Shown in pieces: positions 35,791-44,267 of a DNA stretch of 64,000 bases. The stretch lies in assembly GCF_002937115.1 (NCBI RefSeq), contig NZ_NHRY01000236.1, positions 17,418-81,417 of the forward strand. The letters are read 5' to 3'. Below the pieces are notes generated by a model. That model worked only from the letters and a program-made list of their open reading frames with translations, ran no database searches and was not told the DNA's origin. Positions within the stretch are counted from its first letter, which is position 1, and each line of letters opens with the position of its first letter. This DNA comes from Rhodopila globiformis. GTDB lineage: Bacteria; Pseudomonadota; Alphaproteobacteria; Acetobacterales; Acetobacteraceae. The translations under genes and the position numbers were made by a program.

Positions 35791-37056
35791 ATGCCGCAGC
35801 GTTCCGGAATCCATGCCCCGATCGTCCGTGACGCCATGGCGTATGTCCTGGCAGGCGGACGCGGATCACGATTGCTCGAAATGACCGATACGCGGGCAAA
35901 GCCTGCGGTACACTTCGGCGGCAAGAGCCGCATCATCGACTTCGCCCTGTCCAATGCCCTGAATTCAGGCATCCGCCGAATCGGCGTCGCCACCCAGTAC
36001 AAGGCGCACAGCCTGATCCGGCACCTGCAGCGCGGCTGGAACTTCCTCCGGCCGGAGCGGAACGAGGGATTCGACATCCTGCCCGCATCCCAGCGCTCTG
36101 GCGATACCTGGTATGCGGGCACCGCAGACGCGCTGTATCAGAACATCGACATCATCGAGGGCTACAAGCCGGAATACATCGTCGTCCTGGCGGGCGACCA
36201 CGTCTACAAGATGGACTACGCCCTGATGCTGGAGCAGCACGCCGAGCAGCAGGCGGACGTCACCGTCGGCTGCATCGAGGTGCCGCGCGTGGAGGCCACC
36301 GGCTTCGGCGTCATGCACGTGGACGAGAAAGACCGCATCATCGCCTTCATCGAGAAGCCAGCCGATCCGCCGCCGATGCCGGACCGGCCGGACATGGCGC
36401 TGGCCAGCATGGGCATCTACGTCTTCAAGACGGACTTCCTGATCGACCAGTTGCGCCGCGACGCCGCCGATGCGTCCTCCAACCGCGATTTCGGCAAGGA
36501 CATCATTCCCTACCTGGTCAAGCACGGCAAAGCCGTGGCGCATCGCTTCACCCAGTCCTGCGTCCGGTCGGGCGCCGAGCGGGAGGCGTACTGGCGCGAC
36601 GTCGGCACGCTCGACGCCTACTGGGAAGCCAACATCGACCTGACCGCGGTGATCCCCGCGCTCGACCTGTACGACCACGAATGGCCGATCTGGACCTATG
36701 CCGAGATCACGCCGCCGGCAAAGTTCGTGCACGAGGAAGTCGGCCGCCGCGGCGAGGCGATCTCGTCCCTGGTGTCGGGCGGCTGCATCGTCTCGGGCGC
36801 GTTCCTGCGCCAGTCGCTGCTGTTCACCGGCGTGCATGTACATTCGTATGCACGGGTCGAGCAGGCGGTGATCCTGCCGCTTGCCGACATCGGCCGCGGC
36901 GCCCGGCTGCGCAACGTGATCGTTGAAAAGGGCGTGCGGATTCCGGCGGGCCTGGTGGTGGGTGAGGATCCGGAGGAAGACGCCCGGCGCTTCCGCCGCA
37001 CCGAGCGCGGCGTCTGCCTGATCACGCCGCCGATGATCGAGCGGCTGGCCGGCTGA
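35791..37056 (+). CDS. glgC: Glucose-1-phosphate adenylyltransferase
   Basis: 421 residues. It makes ADP-glucose, the committed step of glycogen synthesis. The nucleotidyl loop is [35 protein letters not shown], with [12 protein letters not shown] and FIEKPADPP downstream. A left-handed beta-helix C-terminus follows ([39 protein letters not shown]). ATG at 35791 has a GGGGGAAG site upstream. The 85-bp gap from glgP contains no obvious terminator. Confidence 0.95.
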   Translation: MPQRSGIHAPIVRDAMAYVLAGGRGSRLLEMTDTRAKPAVHFGGKSRIIDFALSNALNSGIRRIGVATQYKAHSLIRHLQRGWNFLRPERNEGFDILPASQRSGDTWYAGTADALYQNIDIIEGYKPEYIVVLAGDHVYKMDYALMLEQHAEQQADVTVGCIEVPRVEATGFGVMHVDEKDRIIAFIEKPADPPPMPDRPDMALASMGIYVFKTDFLIDQLRRDAADASSNRDFGKDIIPYLVKHGKAVAHRFTQSCVRSGAEREAYWRDVGTLDAYWEANIDLTAVIPALDLYDHEWPIWTYAEITPPAKFVHEEVGRRGEAISSLVSGGCIVSGAFLRQSLLFTGVHVHSYARVEQAVILPLADIGRGARLRNVIVEKGVRIPAGLVVGEDPEEDARRFRRTERGVCLITPPMIERLAG

Positions 37057-37097
37057 GAATCGCCTCGGACTTCATGGTTCAGGTGACTCTCTCCCCC

Positions 37098-37175
37098 CGT
37101 CATGGCCGGGCGTGTCCCGGCGATCCACCCCCCACCGTCGAAGCGCAGATGGCCGGGACACGCCCGACCATGACG
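37098..37175. repeat. Palindromic intergenic repeat P
   Basis: A full 78-bp copy (CGTCATGGCCGGGCGTGTCC ... GGACACGCCCGACCATGACG) sits in the gap between glgC and glgA. It is followed by GAGACGACCTTGCTC, shared with the flank at 16940. If transcribed within the glg operon the RNA would form a long hairpin between the two genes, which could set their relative expression. Confidence 0.8.
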
Positions 37176-37314
37176 ATAGGGAGACGACCTTGCTCTCTCC
37201 CCGTATACTGATCGGGATACTGATCGGGCCTGTCACGCGTGATTGCGCTGCTACCGGCGCCGCCCTTCATCGAAGCGGGTCCATGCCCGCGACAACACGG
37301 ACGGACAACAAACA

Positions 37315-38763
37315 TTGACCCGAGTACTCGCCGTTGGCTCCGAAATCTTCCCGCTGCTGAAGACCGGCGGACTTGCCGACGTGATGGGCGCGCTGCCGCA
37401 GGCGCTGAAGGCGGCCGGCGTGCAGGCCACCACGGTGGTGCCCGGCTACCCGGCCATCCTGAGCGGGCTCAGGAATGCCACCGCGATCTATCACTTCCCC
37501 GATCTGTTCGGCGGCCCGGCCGAGGTCCTGCGCGCCAATGCCGCCTCGCTCGACCTGCTGGTGATCGACGCGCCGCATTTGTTCGCGCGGCAGGGCAACC
37601 CCTATCTCGGCCCCGACGGCAAGGAGTGGCCGGACAACGGCATCCGCTTCGCCGGCCTGAGCGCCGCGGCCGCCGCCATCGGCGTCGGCCTGGTACCCGG
37701 GCTGAGCTTCGACATCGTGCACGCGCATGACTGGCAGGCCGCGCTGACCCCCGTCTATCTCGCGTTCCATCATGGCCGCCGGCCCGGCACCGTGCTGACG
37801 GTCCACAACCTCGCCTTCCAGGGCCTGTATCCGGCGACGCTGTTTCCCCGCCTCGGCCTGCCCGATTCGGCGTTCGCGATGGACGGCCTGGAGTACCACC
37901 GGCACGTCAGCTTCCTCAAAGGCGGCCTTGCCATGGCCGATCGGCTGACCACGGTGTCGCCGACGTACGCGCGGGAGATCACCGGCGAGGACAACGGCAT
38001 GGGCCTCGACGGCGTGCTGCGCCACCGTGCCGACGTCCTGTCCGGCATCCTGAACGGCATCGACGACAGCGTCTGGAACCCGGCGACCGACGACCTGATC
38101 CCCAACCGCTACTTCCGCGGTCGGCTTGGCCCGCGCGCGGCCAACAAGACGGCACTGCAGCAGCGCCTCGGCCTGCAGGAATCGCCAGGGTCGCTGGTCA
38201 TCGGCGTGATCAGCCGGCTGACCTCGCAGAAGGGCCTGGACATGCTGCTGGACCAGATCCCCTTCCTGCTTGCCAACGACGTGCAGATCGCCCTGCTCGG
38301 CTCCGGCGAGCCGGCGCTCGAGGAGGCTTTCACCGACGCCGCGGCGCAGCATCCCGGCGCCGTCGGCTGCGTCATCGGCTACAACGAGCCGCTGGCCCAC
38401 CTGATCCAGGCCGGCAGCGACGCCCTGCTGGTGCCGTCGCGGTTCGAGCCGTGCGGCCTGACCCAGCTTTGCGCCCTGCGCTACGGCGCCATCCCGGTGG
38501 TGGCACGCGTCGGCGGCCTGGCGGATTCGATCATCGACGCCAACGAGGCGGCGTTGACCGCCGGCGTCGCCACCGGCATCCAGTTCTGGCCGGTCGAGCC
38601 CCTGGCGCTGTACGAAGCGCTGCGCCGGATGATCAGCCTGTGGCGCAACCAACCCGTGTGGCAGAGGATGCAGCGCAATGCGATGGCAACCGACGTCTCC
38701 TGGCGCGGCCCGGCCGCCCATTACACCGGGCTGTATGAATCCCTGATGGCAGGCCGCGCTTGA
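37315..38763 (+). CDS. glgA: Glycogen synthase
   Basis: 482 residues, GT5. It transfers glucose from ADP-glucose to the growing glucan. ADP-glucose site KTGGLADVMGALPQAL near the N-terminus, HDWQAALTPVYL and the C-terminal LVPSRFEPCGLTQLCALRYG with the catalytic Glu are intact. The start is a TTG at 37315 (TLTRVLAVGSEIFPLLKTGG context), chosen because homologues begin at RVL; no ATG is available in frame. The stop overlaps the next start (TTGA). Confidence 0.92.
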   Translation: MTRVLAVGSEIFPLLKTGGLADVMGALPQALKAAGVQATTVVPGYPAILSGLRNATAIYHFPDLFGGPAEVLRANAASLDLLVIDAPHLFARQGNPYLGPDGKEWPDNGIRFAGLSAAAAAIGVGLVPGLSFDIVHAHDWQAALTPVYLAFHHGRRPGTVLTVHNLAFQGLYPATLFPRLGLPDSAFAMDGLEYHRHVSFLKGGLAMADRLTTVSPTYAREITGEDNGMGLDGVLRHRADVLSGILNGIDDSVWNPATDDLIPNRYFRGRLGPRAANKTALQQRLGLQESPGSLVIGVISRLTSQKGLDMLLDQIPFLLANDVQIALLGSGEPALEEAFTDAAAQHPGAVGCVIGYNEPLAHLIQAGSDALLVPSRFEPCGLTQLCALRYGAIPVVARVGGLADSIIDANEAALTAGVATGIQFWPVEPLALYEALRRMISLWRNQPVWQRMQRNAMATDVSWRGPAAHYTGLYESLMAGRA

Positions 38764-41700
38764 CCAGCCTCGGCCTCGGATCGCCTGAGCCGCCCGGCGT
38801 CAGCGTCGCGGGCGACGGCATCAACGTCGCGGTGGTGGCGCCGCACGCCGAGGCGATCGCCATCAGCCTGTTCGACGCCCAGGACAACGAGACCGCCCGG
38901 CTGCGCCTGCCCGAGCGCACCGGGCCCGTGTTTCACGGCCACATCCCCGGCGTGCCCGCCGGCACGCGCTACGGGCTGCGCGCCTACGGCCCCTGGGACC
39001 CGGGCAACGGCCACCGCTTCAACCCCGCCAAACTGCTGATCGACCCCTGGGCGACGGCGATCGACCGTCCCGTCCGGCTGCATCCGCTGCTGTTCGACGT
39101 CCCCGCGCCGCGCCCCGACGACACCGCCCCGCTGATGCCGAAGGCGATCGTCCAGCCGCCGCCCGTTCTGGCCGCCGCCGCACGGCCGGCGTTCGACTGG
39201 GACCGCCAGGTGATCTACGAGCTGCACGTCCGCGGCTTCAGCATGACGCATACGGACATCCCGCCGGCGATCCGCGGCACCTTCGCCGCCCTGGGGCATC
39301 CGGCGAGCATCGCCCACCTGACCCGCCTCGGCGTCACGGCGGTGGAGCTGATGCCCTGCGCCGCCTGGACCGACGAACGCCACCTGCCGGCGCTGAACCT
39401 GACGAACTACTGGGGCTACAACCCGGTGGCCTTCCTCGCGCCCGATCCCAGGCTGGCGCCGGGCGGCTGGGCGGAAATCCGCGCCGCCGTGGATGCCCTG
39501 CATGCCGCCGGAATCGCCGTGATCCTGGACGTCGTGCTGAACCACAGCGGCGAGAGCGACGAGCTCGGCCCCACCCTGTCGCTGCGCGGCCTGGACAATG
39601 CCACCTACTACCGTCTGGCAGCCGACCGGTCGCGCTATGTCAACGACGCGGGCTGCGGCAACGTCCTGGCAATGGAGCGCGCCATTGTCACGCGCCTGGG
39701 CACGGATGCGCTGCGCACCTGGGCGCTGTACGGCGGGATTGACGGGTTCCGCCTCGACCTGGCGGTGGCGTTGGGGCGGCGGGACGATGGCTTCGACCCC
39801 GACGCGCCGTTCCTGGCGGCGGTCGAGCAGGACCCGGTGCTGTCGCGCTGTGCGCTGATCGCCGAGCCTTGGGACGTCGGCGCCGGCGGCCACCAGCTCG
39901 GCGCTTTCCCGCCGCGCTGGGGCGAGTGGAACGACCACTTCCGCGACACGGTGCGGCGGTTCTGGCGCGGCGATCCCGGCATGCTGGGCGATTTCACCAC
40001 GCGCGTCGCCGGCTCGGCCGACATCTTCGCCGGGGCGCACCGGCCGCTGACGCGCAGCATCAACTTCGCCGTCGCGCATGACGGCTTCCCGCTGGCCGAC
40101 CTGGTGGCGTTCACGCGGAAGCGGAACGAGGCCAACGGCGAGAACAACCGCGACGGCTCGGACAACAACCTGTCCTGGAACAACGGCGTCGAGGGACCGT
40201 CCGACGACCCCGCCGTGGTCGCGGCGCGGGCCCGGGATGCGCGGGCGCTGCTGGCGACGCTGCTGCTGGCGCGCGGGACGCCGATGCTGTCGCTGGGCGA
40301 CGAGCTTGGCCGCACGCAGCACGGCAACAACAATGCCTATGCCCAGGACAACGCCAAATCCTGGATCGACTGGGCCACGGCCGACGACAGCCTGATCGGC
40401 TTCACCGCCCGCCTGATCGCGCTGCGGCAGTCGCTGGCGCCGCTGTTCAGCGGCCAGGCGCTGACCGGCACGGCGACCGACGACACGGGCTTGCCGGATG
40501 TCGCCTGGCTCGGGACCGACGGCCATGCTCTGGACCTGGCCGACTGGAACCGCGCCGACAACCGCACCCTGGTCGCGGCTCTGTACGCCGAGGGCGCGCG
40601 GGCCGTCCTGGTGTTCCACGCCGATGCCGCCGCCACGACGATTACCCTGCCGCCGCCGCGCCCGGGCTACGGATGGCAGCGCGTGCTGGACAGCACCGGG
40701 ACGGAACCCGCGGACAGCCTGGCGATTCCGGCGCGGTCCGTCACCGTGTTCCAGGAAGACGGCAAAACCGCCGCCCGCCGGCACGAAGGCGTCGCCGAGG
40801 CCGATCTGGACAAGCTGGCCGGGCTGGCGGGGATCGACCCGATCTGGTGGGACATCGACGGCGGCTACCACAAGGTCAGCGCCGATACGAAGCGTAGGCT
40901 GCTGGCGGCGATGCGCCTGCCGGCGGAGACTCCCGGCGACCTGTCCGACAGCCTCGCGCGCCTGCTGCGCGACCGGGACGCGCCGCTGCCGCCGGTGGTC
41001 GTCGGGCGGGCCGACCAGGGGATCACGGTTGGGCTGGGCACGCCGCGGCCAGCCTGGATCACCCTGCTGCGCGAGGACGGCAGCCGCGAGCGGTTCCCCA
41101 GCCGGGACGCCGCGGTGGTCCTGCCGCCACAGCCGCTCGGCCGCCACCGCCTGCTGAACGAGGATCGGCCCGACCAGATTTGCCACCTGATCGTGGCGCC
41201 CGACGCCTGCTACCTGCCGCCGGCCTTGCGCGACGGCGAGCGGCGGTTCGGCATTGCCGCGCACCTGTATTCCCTGCGTTCCAGGGGCGACCAGGGCGTC
41301 GGCGACTTCACCACGCTGCGGCGCCTCGCAAGCGTGGCGGCCGGGGCAGGGGCGTCGATGGTCGGGCTGAACCCGCTGCACGCACTGTTCCCGCATGACC
41401 GCAGCCGCGCCAGCCCGTATCACCCGTCCGACCGCCGGTTCCTCGACCCGATCTATATCGACGTCTCGGGGCTGCCCGGCGGCGCCGGGCTGCCCTCGGC
41501 ACCCGGGCCGGTCGATTACCCGGCGGTGTGGGAGCGCAAGCGTGCCGTGCTGCAGGCGGCGTTCCGGCCGATGGGCCTGGACACGCTTCCCGCGGCGCTG
41601 AAGCGCTTCGCGACGTTCGAGGCGATCGCCGAGACGCTGGGCTCCGCAGCCTGGCAGTCCTGGCCCGAGACGCTGCGCCATCCGACGGCGGCCGGCATCG

Positions 41701-42776
41701 CGGATTTCGTCGGCAAGCACGGCGAGCTGGTGCAGTTCCACGCCTTCCTGCAAACCATGGCCGACGCGCAGCTCGCCGAGGCTGCCGCGTCGGCTGCCCG
41801 CGACGGATTGTCCCTGGGCTTCTACCGCGACCTCGCCGTCGGCGCCGCGCCGGACGGGGCGGAAGCCTGGGCGGCACAGGACACGCTGATGCGGGGAGTC
41901 TCCGTCGGCGCGCCGCCCGATCCGTTCTCGGCCAACGGCCAGGTGTGGATGCTGCCGCCGCCCGACCCGGTGGCGATGCAGCGCGACGGCTATGCCGCCT
42001 TCAATGAGCTGCTGGTCGCCAACATGCGCCACGCCGGTGCGCTGCGGATCGACCATGTCATGGGCCTGCGCCGGCTGTTCGTCGTTCCCGACGGCGCCAG
42101 CCCGGCGGACGGCGCCTATGTCATCTATCCGCTGCAGGACCTGCTCGCCCAGGTCGCGTTGCAGAGCCAGTTTGCGCGCTGCCTGGTGGTGGGCGAGGAC
42201 CTGGGCACGGTGCCCGAGGGCATGCCGGCCACGCTCGCTGCCTGCAACATCCTGTCCTACAGCGTGCTGTGGTTCGAGCGGCGCGACGGCCAGATCCGCC
42301 CGCCGCCGGACTGGCGCCGCCTCGCCGCCGCCTGCGTCTCGACCCACGACCTGCCGACGCTGGCCGGCTGGTGGCAGGGTGCCGACATCTCGGAAAAGCA
42401 CGGCCTGGGCCTGCTGGATGACGCGGCCGCCGAACAGGCCCGCATCGCCCGCGCGGCCGAGAAAACCGAACTGATCGCCCAGCTTCAGGCCGAGGCGCTG
42501 CTGGAGGAGGATGTCGCTGTCACCGCACCGATGCCCGCCGCGGTCGCCCGGGCGGTGCATGCCTTCGTCTCCGCCACGCCGGCGCTGCTGATGCTGGTCC
42601 AGGCGGACGACCTCGCCGGCGAGCTTGAGGCGGTCAACCTGCCCGGCACCGACCGGGAACGGCCGAACTGGCGGCGGCGCCTGAATCCCGATGTCGAGGA
42701 CCTGTGCGGGACGCCGCTGGCGCGTGCGATCCTCTCGGCTTTGCAGGCCCGGGCACACTCTGGCGGATCGTCGTAG
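38760..42776 (+). CDS. GlgX-MalQ fusion: debranching enzyme plus 4-alpha-glucanotransferase
   Basis: 1338 residues. Residues 1 to about 660 are a GH13 glycogen debranching enzyme: CBM48-like start, NYWGYNPVAFLAP, nucleophile in GFRLDLAVAL, acid in LIAEPWDVGAGG, and the GENNRDGSDNNLSWN loop. From about 670 to the end is GH77 amylomaltase: ASPYHPSDRRFLDPIYID, nucleophile in RIDHVMGLRRLF, acid in VVGEDLGTVP, and STHDLPTLAGWW. All catalytic blocks are intact in both halves. The start is TTG overlapping the glgA stop. One chain would clip alpha-1,6 branches and rework the released malto-oligosaccharides. Confidence 0.92.
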   Translation: MTSLGLGSPEPPGVSVAGDGINVAVVAPHAEAIAISLFDAQDNETARLRLPERTGPVFHGHIPGVPAGTRYGLRAYGPWDPGNGHRFNPAKLLIDPWATAIDRPVRLHPLLFDVPAPRPDDTAPLMPKAIVQPPPVLAAAARPAFDWDRQVIYELHVRGFSMTHTDIPPAIRGTFAALGHPASIAHLTRLGVTAVELMPCAAWTDERHLPALNLTNYWGYNPVAFLAPDPRLAPGGWAEIRAAVDALHAAGIAVILDVVLNHSGESDELGPTLSLRGLDNATYYRLAADRSRYVNDAGCGNVLAMERAIVTRLGTDALRTWALYGGIDGFRLDLAVALGRRDDGFDPDAPFLAAVEQDPVLSRCALIAEPWDVGAGGHQLGAFPPRWGEWNDHFRDTVRRFWRGDPGMLGDFTTRVAGSADIFAGAHRPLTRSINFAVAHDGFPLADLVAFTRKRNEANGENNRDGSDNNLSWNNGVEGPSDDPAVVAARARDARALLATLLLARGTPMLSLGDELGRTQHGNNNAYAQDNAKSWIDWATADDSLIGFTARLIALRQSLAPLFSGQALTGTATDDTGLPDVAWLGTDGHALDLADWNRADNRTLVAALYAEGARAVLVFHADAAATTITLPPPRPGYGWQRVLDSTGTEPADSLAIPARSVTVFQEDGKTAARRHEGVAEADLDKLAGLAGIDPIWWDIDGGYHKVSADTKRRLLAAMRLPAETPGDLSDSLARLLRDRDAPLPPVVVGRADQGITVGLGTPRPAWITLLREDGSRERFPSRDAAVVLPPQPLGRHRLLNEDRPDQICHLIVAPDACYLPPALRDGERRFGIAAHLYSLRSRGDQGVGDFTTLRRLASVAAGAGASMVGLNPLHALFPHDRSRASPYHPSDRRFLDPIYIDVSGLPGGAGLPSAPGPVDYPAVWERKRAVLQAAFRPMGLDTLPAALKRFATFEAIAETLGSAAWQSWPETLRHPTAAGIADFVGKHGELVQFHAFLQTMADAQLAEAAASAARDGLSLGFYRDLAVGAAPDGAEAWAAQDTLMRGVSVGAPPDPFSANGQVWMLPPPDPVAMQRDGYAAFNELLVANMRHAGALRIDHVMGLRRLFVVPDGASPADGAYVIYPLQDLLAQVALQSQFARCLVVGEDLGTVPEGMPATLAACNILSYSVLWFERRDGQIRPPPDWRRLAAACVSTHDLPTLAGWWQGADISEKHGLGLLDDAAAEQARIARAAEKTELIAQLQAEALLEEDVAVTAPMPAAVARAVHAFVSATPALLMLVQADDLAGELEAVNLPGTDRERPNWRRRLNPDVEDLCGTPLARAILSALQARAHSGGSS

Positions 42777-42893
42777 GCGGCGACACAGCGGGACGTCGGC
42801 GCGGTCGTTGCTCTCTCGTCATGCCGGGCGAAGGCCCATAGCAATCAGTATGCGGGGCCTGGCAGAGCAAGGCCTTCTCTCACCGTCATGGCC

Positions 42894-43153
42894 GGACGTG
42901 TCCCGGCCATCTGCGCTTCAACGGTTGGGGGAGTGGATGGCCGGGACACGCCCCATGGGCGCTAGCTTTGGCCGCCGGGCGCGGCGAACCGTCCCAATCG
43001 TCATGGCGGCCGCCGGGCCGCCATCCACGCCTTTCCGCGGCATCAACACCGCCAGGCGTGGATGCCGGGCCTACGCCCGGCATGACGATGTGGCAACGAT
43101 CGTGCCGCCGACCGACTAAGTTGGCGCGTATGGGGACACGCCCGGCCATGACG
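42894..43153. repeat. Palindromic repeat P, interrupted copy
   Basis: Most of the palindrome lies at 42894-42953 and its last 21 bp at 43133-43153; an element occupies 42954-43132. Deleting the element plus one copy of GGGACACGCCC gives an uninterrupted copy matching those at 16856 and 59609. This and the insert fill the gap 42777-43177; the remaining 42777-42893 carries only a half-palindrome fragment. Confidence 0.85.
42954..43132. mobile_element. MITE-like element M, copy 2 (179 bp)
   Basis: The left end is CATGGGCGCTAGCTTTG (42954-42970). The right end (43116-43132) is the complement of CATACGCGCCAACTTAG. Flanks are perfect 11-bp direct repeats GGGACACGCCC (42943-42953 and 43133-43143). 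The internal palindrome core is at 42999-43087 with CCACGCC/GGCGTGG arms as in copy 1. It carries no gene. Confidence 0.8.
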
Positions 43154-43177
43154 GTGAGGAAGCGGCCGATCGGGTGG

Positions 43178-43435
43178 TCAGTAGCCCCGATAGTAGCGCG
43201 GGGCCGGCTGCGGCGTGGTCGCGGCGCCGCCGATCGCGCCGACAGCGCCGCCGATCAGCGCACCGGCCGCCGCGCCGCTGCCGCCGCCGGCCAGGCCACC
43301 AATCGCCGCGCCCGTGCCGGCGCCCAGCAGGCCGCCGCCAATGGCACGCTGCCCGGGATCATAGGGATTGGTGCAGGCTGACAACCCAAGAACGACGCCA
43401 AGCACGGCCAGTGACGGAATTCTATAAGTACGCAT
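43178..43435 (-). CDS. Glycine-zipper lipoprotein
   Basis: 85 residues. Signal peptide with lipobox LGLSAC (Cys at about residue 21), so the mature protein is lipid-anchored. The body is a glycine-zipper (GGGLLGAGTGAAIGGLAGGGSGAAAGALIGG region) as in outer-membrane 17-kDa-antigen-like proteins, ending PAPRYYRGY. Such proteins are usually outer-membrane or envelope-stabilising; no specific function is seen. Confidence 0.8.
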   Translation of the reverse strand: MRTYRIPSLAVLGVVLGLSACTNPYDPGQRAIGGGLLGAGTGAAIGGLAGGGSGAAAGALIGGAVGAIGGAATTPQPAPRYYRGY

Positions 43436-43499
43436 GAACAGTAGGCTCCTTGTTGCTGTAGTCGTTAAGGCACCGTGCGATCACGGCATCAACGGACCG

Positions 43500-43615
43500 G
43501 AATTATAGCTTTTGTGTGATTTATCTTCTAAAGAATTATTTTGTGACGAAATATACTGAATATGACGGTAGTTTTTCTGTATATTTCAAAGTAGGGATGA
43601 CAACGCCGCGCGGCG
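43500..43615. other. A+T-rich island in a 460-bp gene-free stretch
   Basis: Between the lipoprotein gene and 43896 lies about 110 bp that is strikingly A+T-rich for this genome (for example TTTTGTGTGATTTATC and TGACGAAATATACTG). It holds no convincing ORF; a frame running 43516-43899 has no family signature. The island sits upstream of the lipoprotein gene on its strand, so it could be a strong promoter or silenced region, or the scar of a transfer event. The rest of the stretch shows nothing I can name. Confidence 0.5.
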
Positions 43616-43895
43616 TTCCGAATCACAAGACACCGGCGGCGGCGTTACGCTGTCGTTGCGTGCGCGCCCTGTCCACGGCAATCAACCGGCGCGTTTGCGG
43701 CAGTGCAACTGCACAGCTTTTGGTATGCAGGACCGGGCAGCCGGCTTGCCGGCTTCATCCGCCGCGCCGCCTCACGGACCGCGGGCATGGACGGCCTCGG
43801 CACGCGGACCCCGCTGCCTTGCCGTTGAATTGCCTTAATGCCGTCCGTAGGTTGCCCGGGATGAACACCCCTATCCTCAATCGGTGCCAGGCCCC

Positions 43896-44267
43896 ATGAG
43901 TGACCTCTTCGCCCCCGAAGGCGGCTGGCGAGTCCGGATTCTCGACCTGTCCGGCGGCGCCCAGGACAACATCACCGAGGAAATCGGCGGCTTCGGTACG
44001 CTGATGCACGCCAACGCCTTTGCCCGCCGCTACGTCCGCGACTCGGTCGAGCGCTGCCGCGTCCCCGGCATGAGTTCGAAGGACGTGCTGGAAGCCTGGT
44101 TCGCCTTCGGCGAGGACGCCGTCGTGCTTGATGCGGGCGATGCCGGCTGGAAAAGCACCACCGAGCTTGGCGACTTCGTCGATACCCGCGCCAGCGCCGA
44201 GGAACGCGACTGGCGCTCCCTCGACCCGCGTCAGGACGAGTTCGACCTCGAGGGGGACGAAGAATGA
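43896..44267 (+). CDS. Hypothetical protein coupled to the GluRS-like gene
   Basis: 123 residues, acidic, no signal peptide. I do not recognise a family. Features: FGTLMHANAFARRYVRDSVERC, and an acidic tail RQDEFDLEGDEE. The start ATG at 43896 is chosen over a GTG at 43884. Its last codons overlap the GluRS-like ATG by 4 bp, so the two are co-translated and may share a role. Confidence 0.65.
   Translation: MSDLFAPEGGWRVRILDLSGGAQDNITEEIGGFGTLMHANAFARRYVRDSVERCRVPGMSSKDVLEAWFAFGEDAVVLDAGDAGWKSTTELGDFVDTRASAEERDWRSLDPRQDEFDLEGDEE

Noticed and set aside
32103..36122. Very long minus-strand open frame opposite glgP and glgC
   Set aside because: Its residues are Arg/His/Gln/Asp-rich translation of the antisense of two well-recognised genes; there is no domain, and it has no ribosome site. 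High G+C content makes such antisense frames common.
38721..42758. Very long minus-strand open frame opposite the glgX-malQ fusion
   Set aside because: It mirrors the coding strand of an intact two-domain enzyme and shows no recognisable fold or start signal.
43516..43899. 127-codon frame crossing the A+T-rich island
   Set aside because: It changes composition mid-way, has no ribosome site and ends in the next gene's start region; no family signature.
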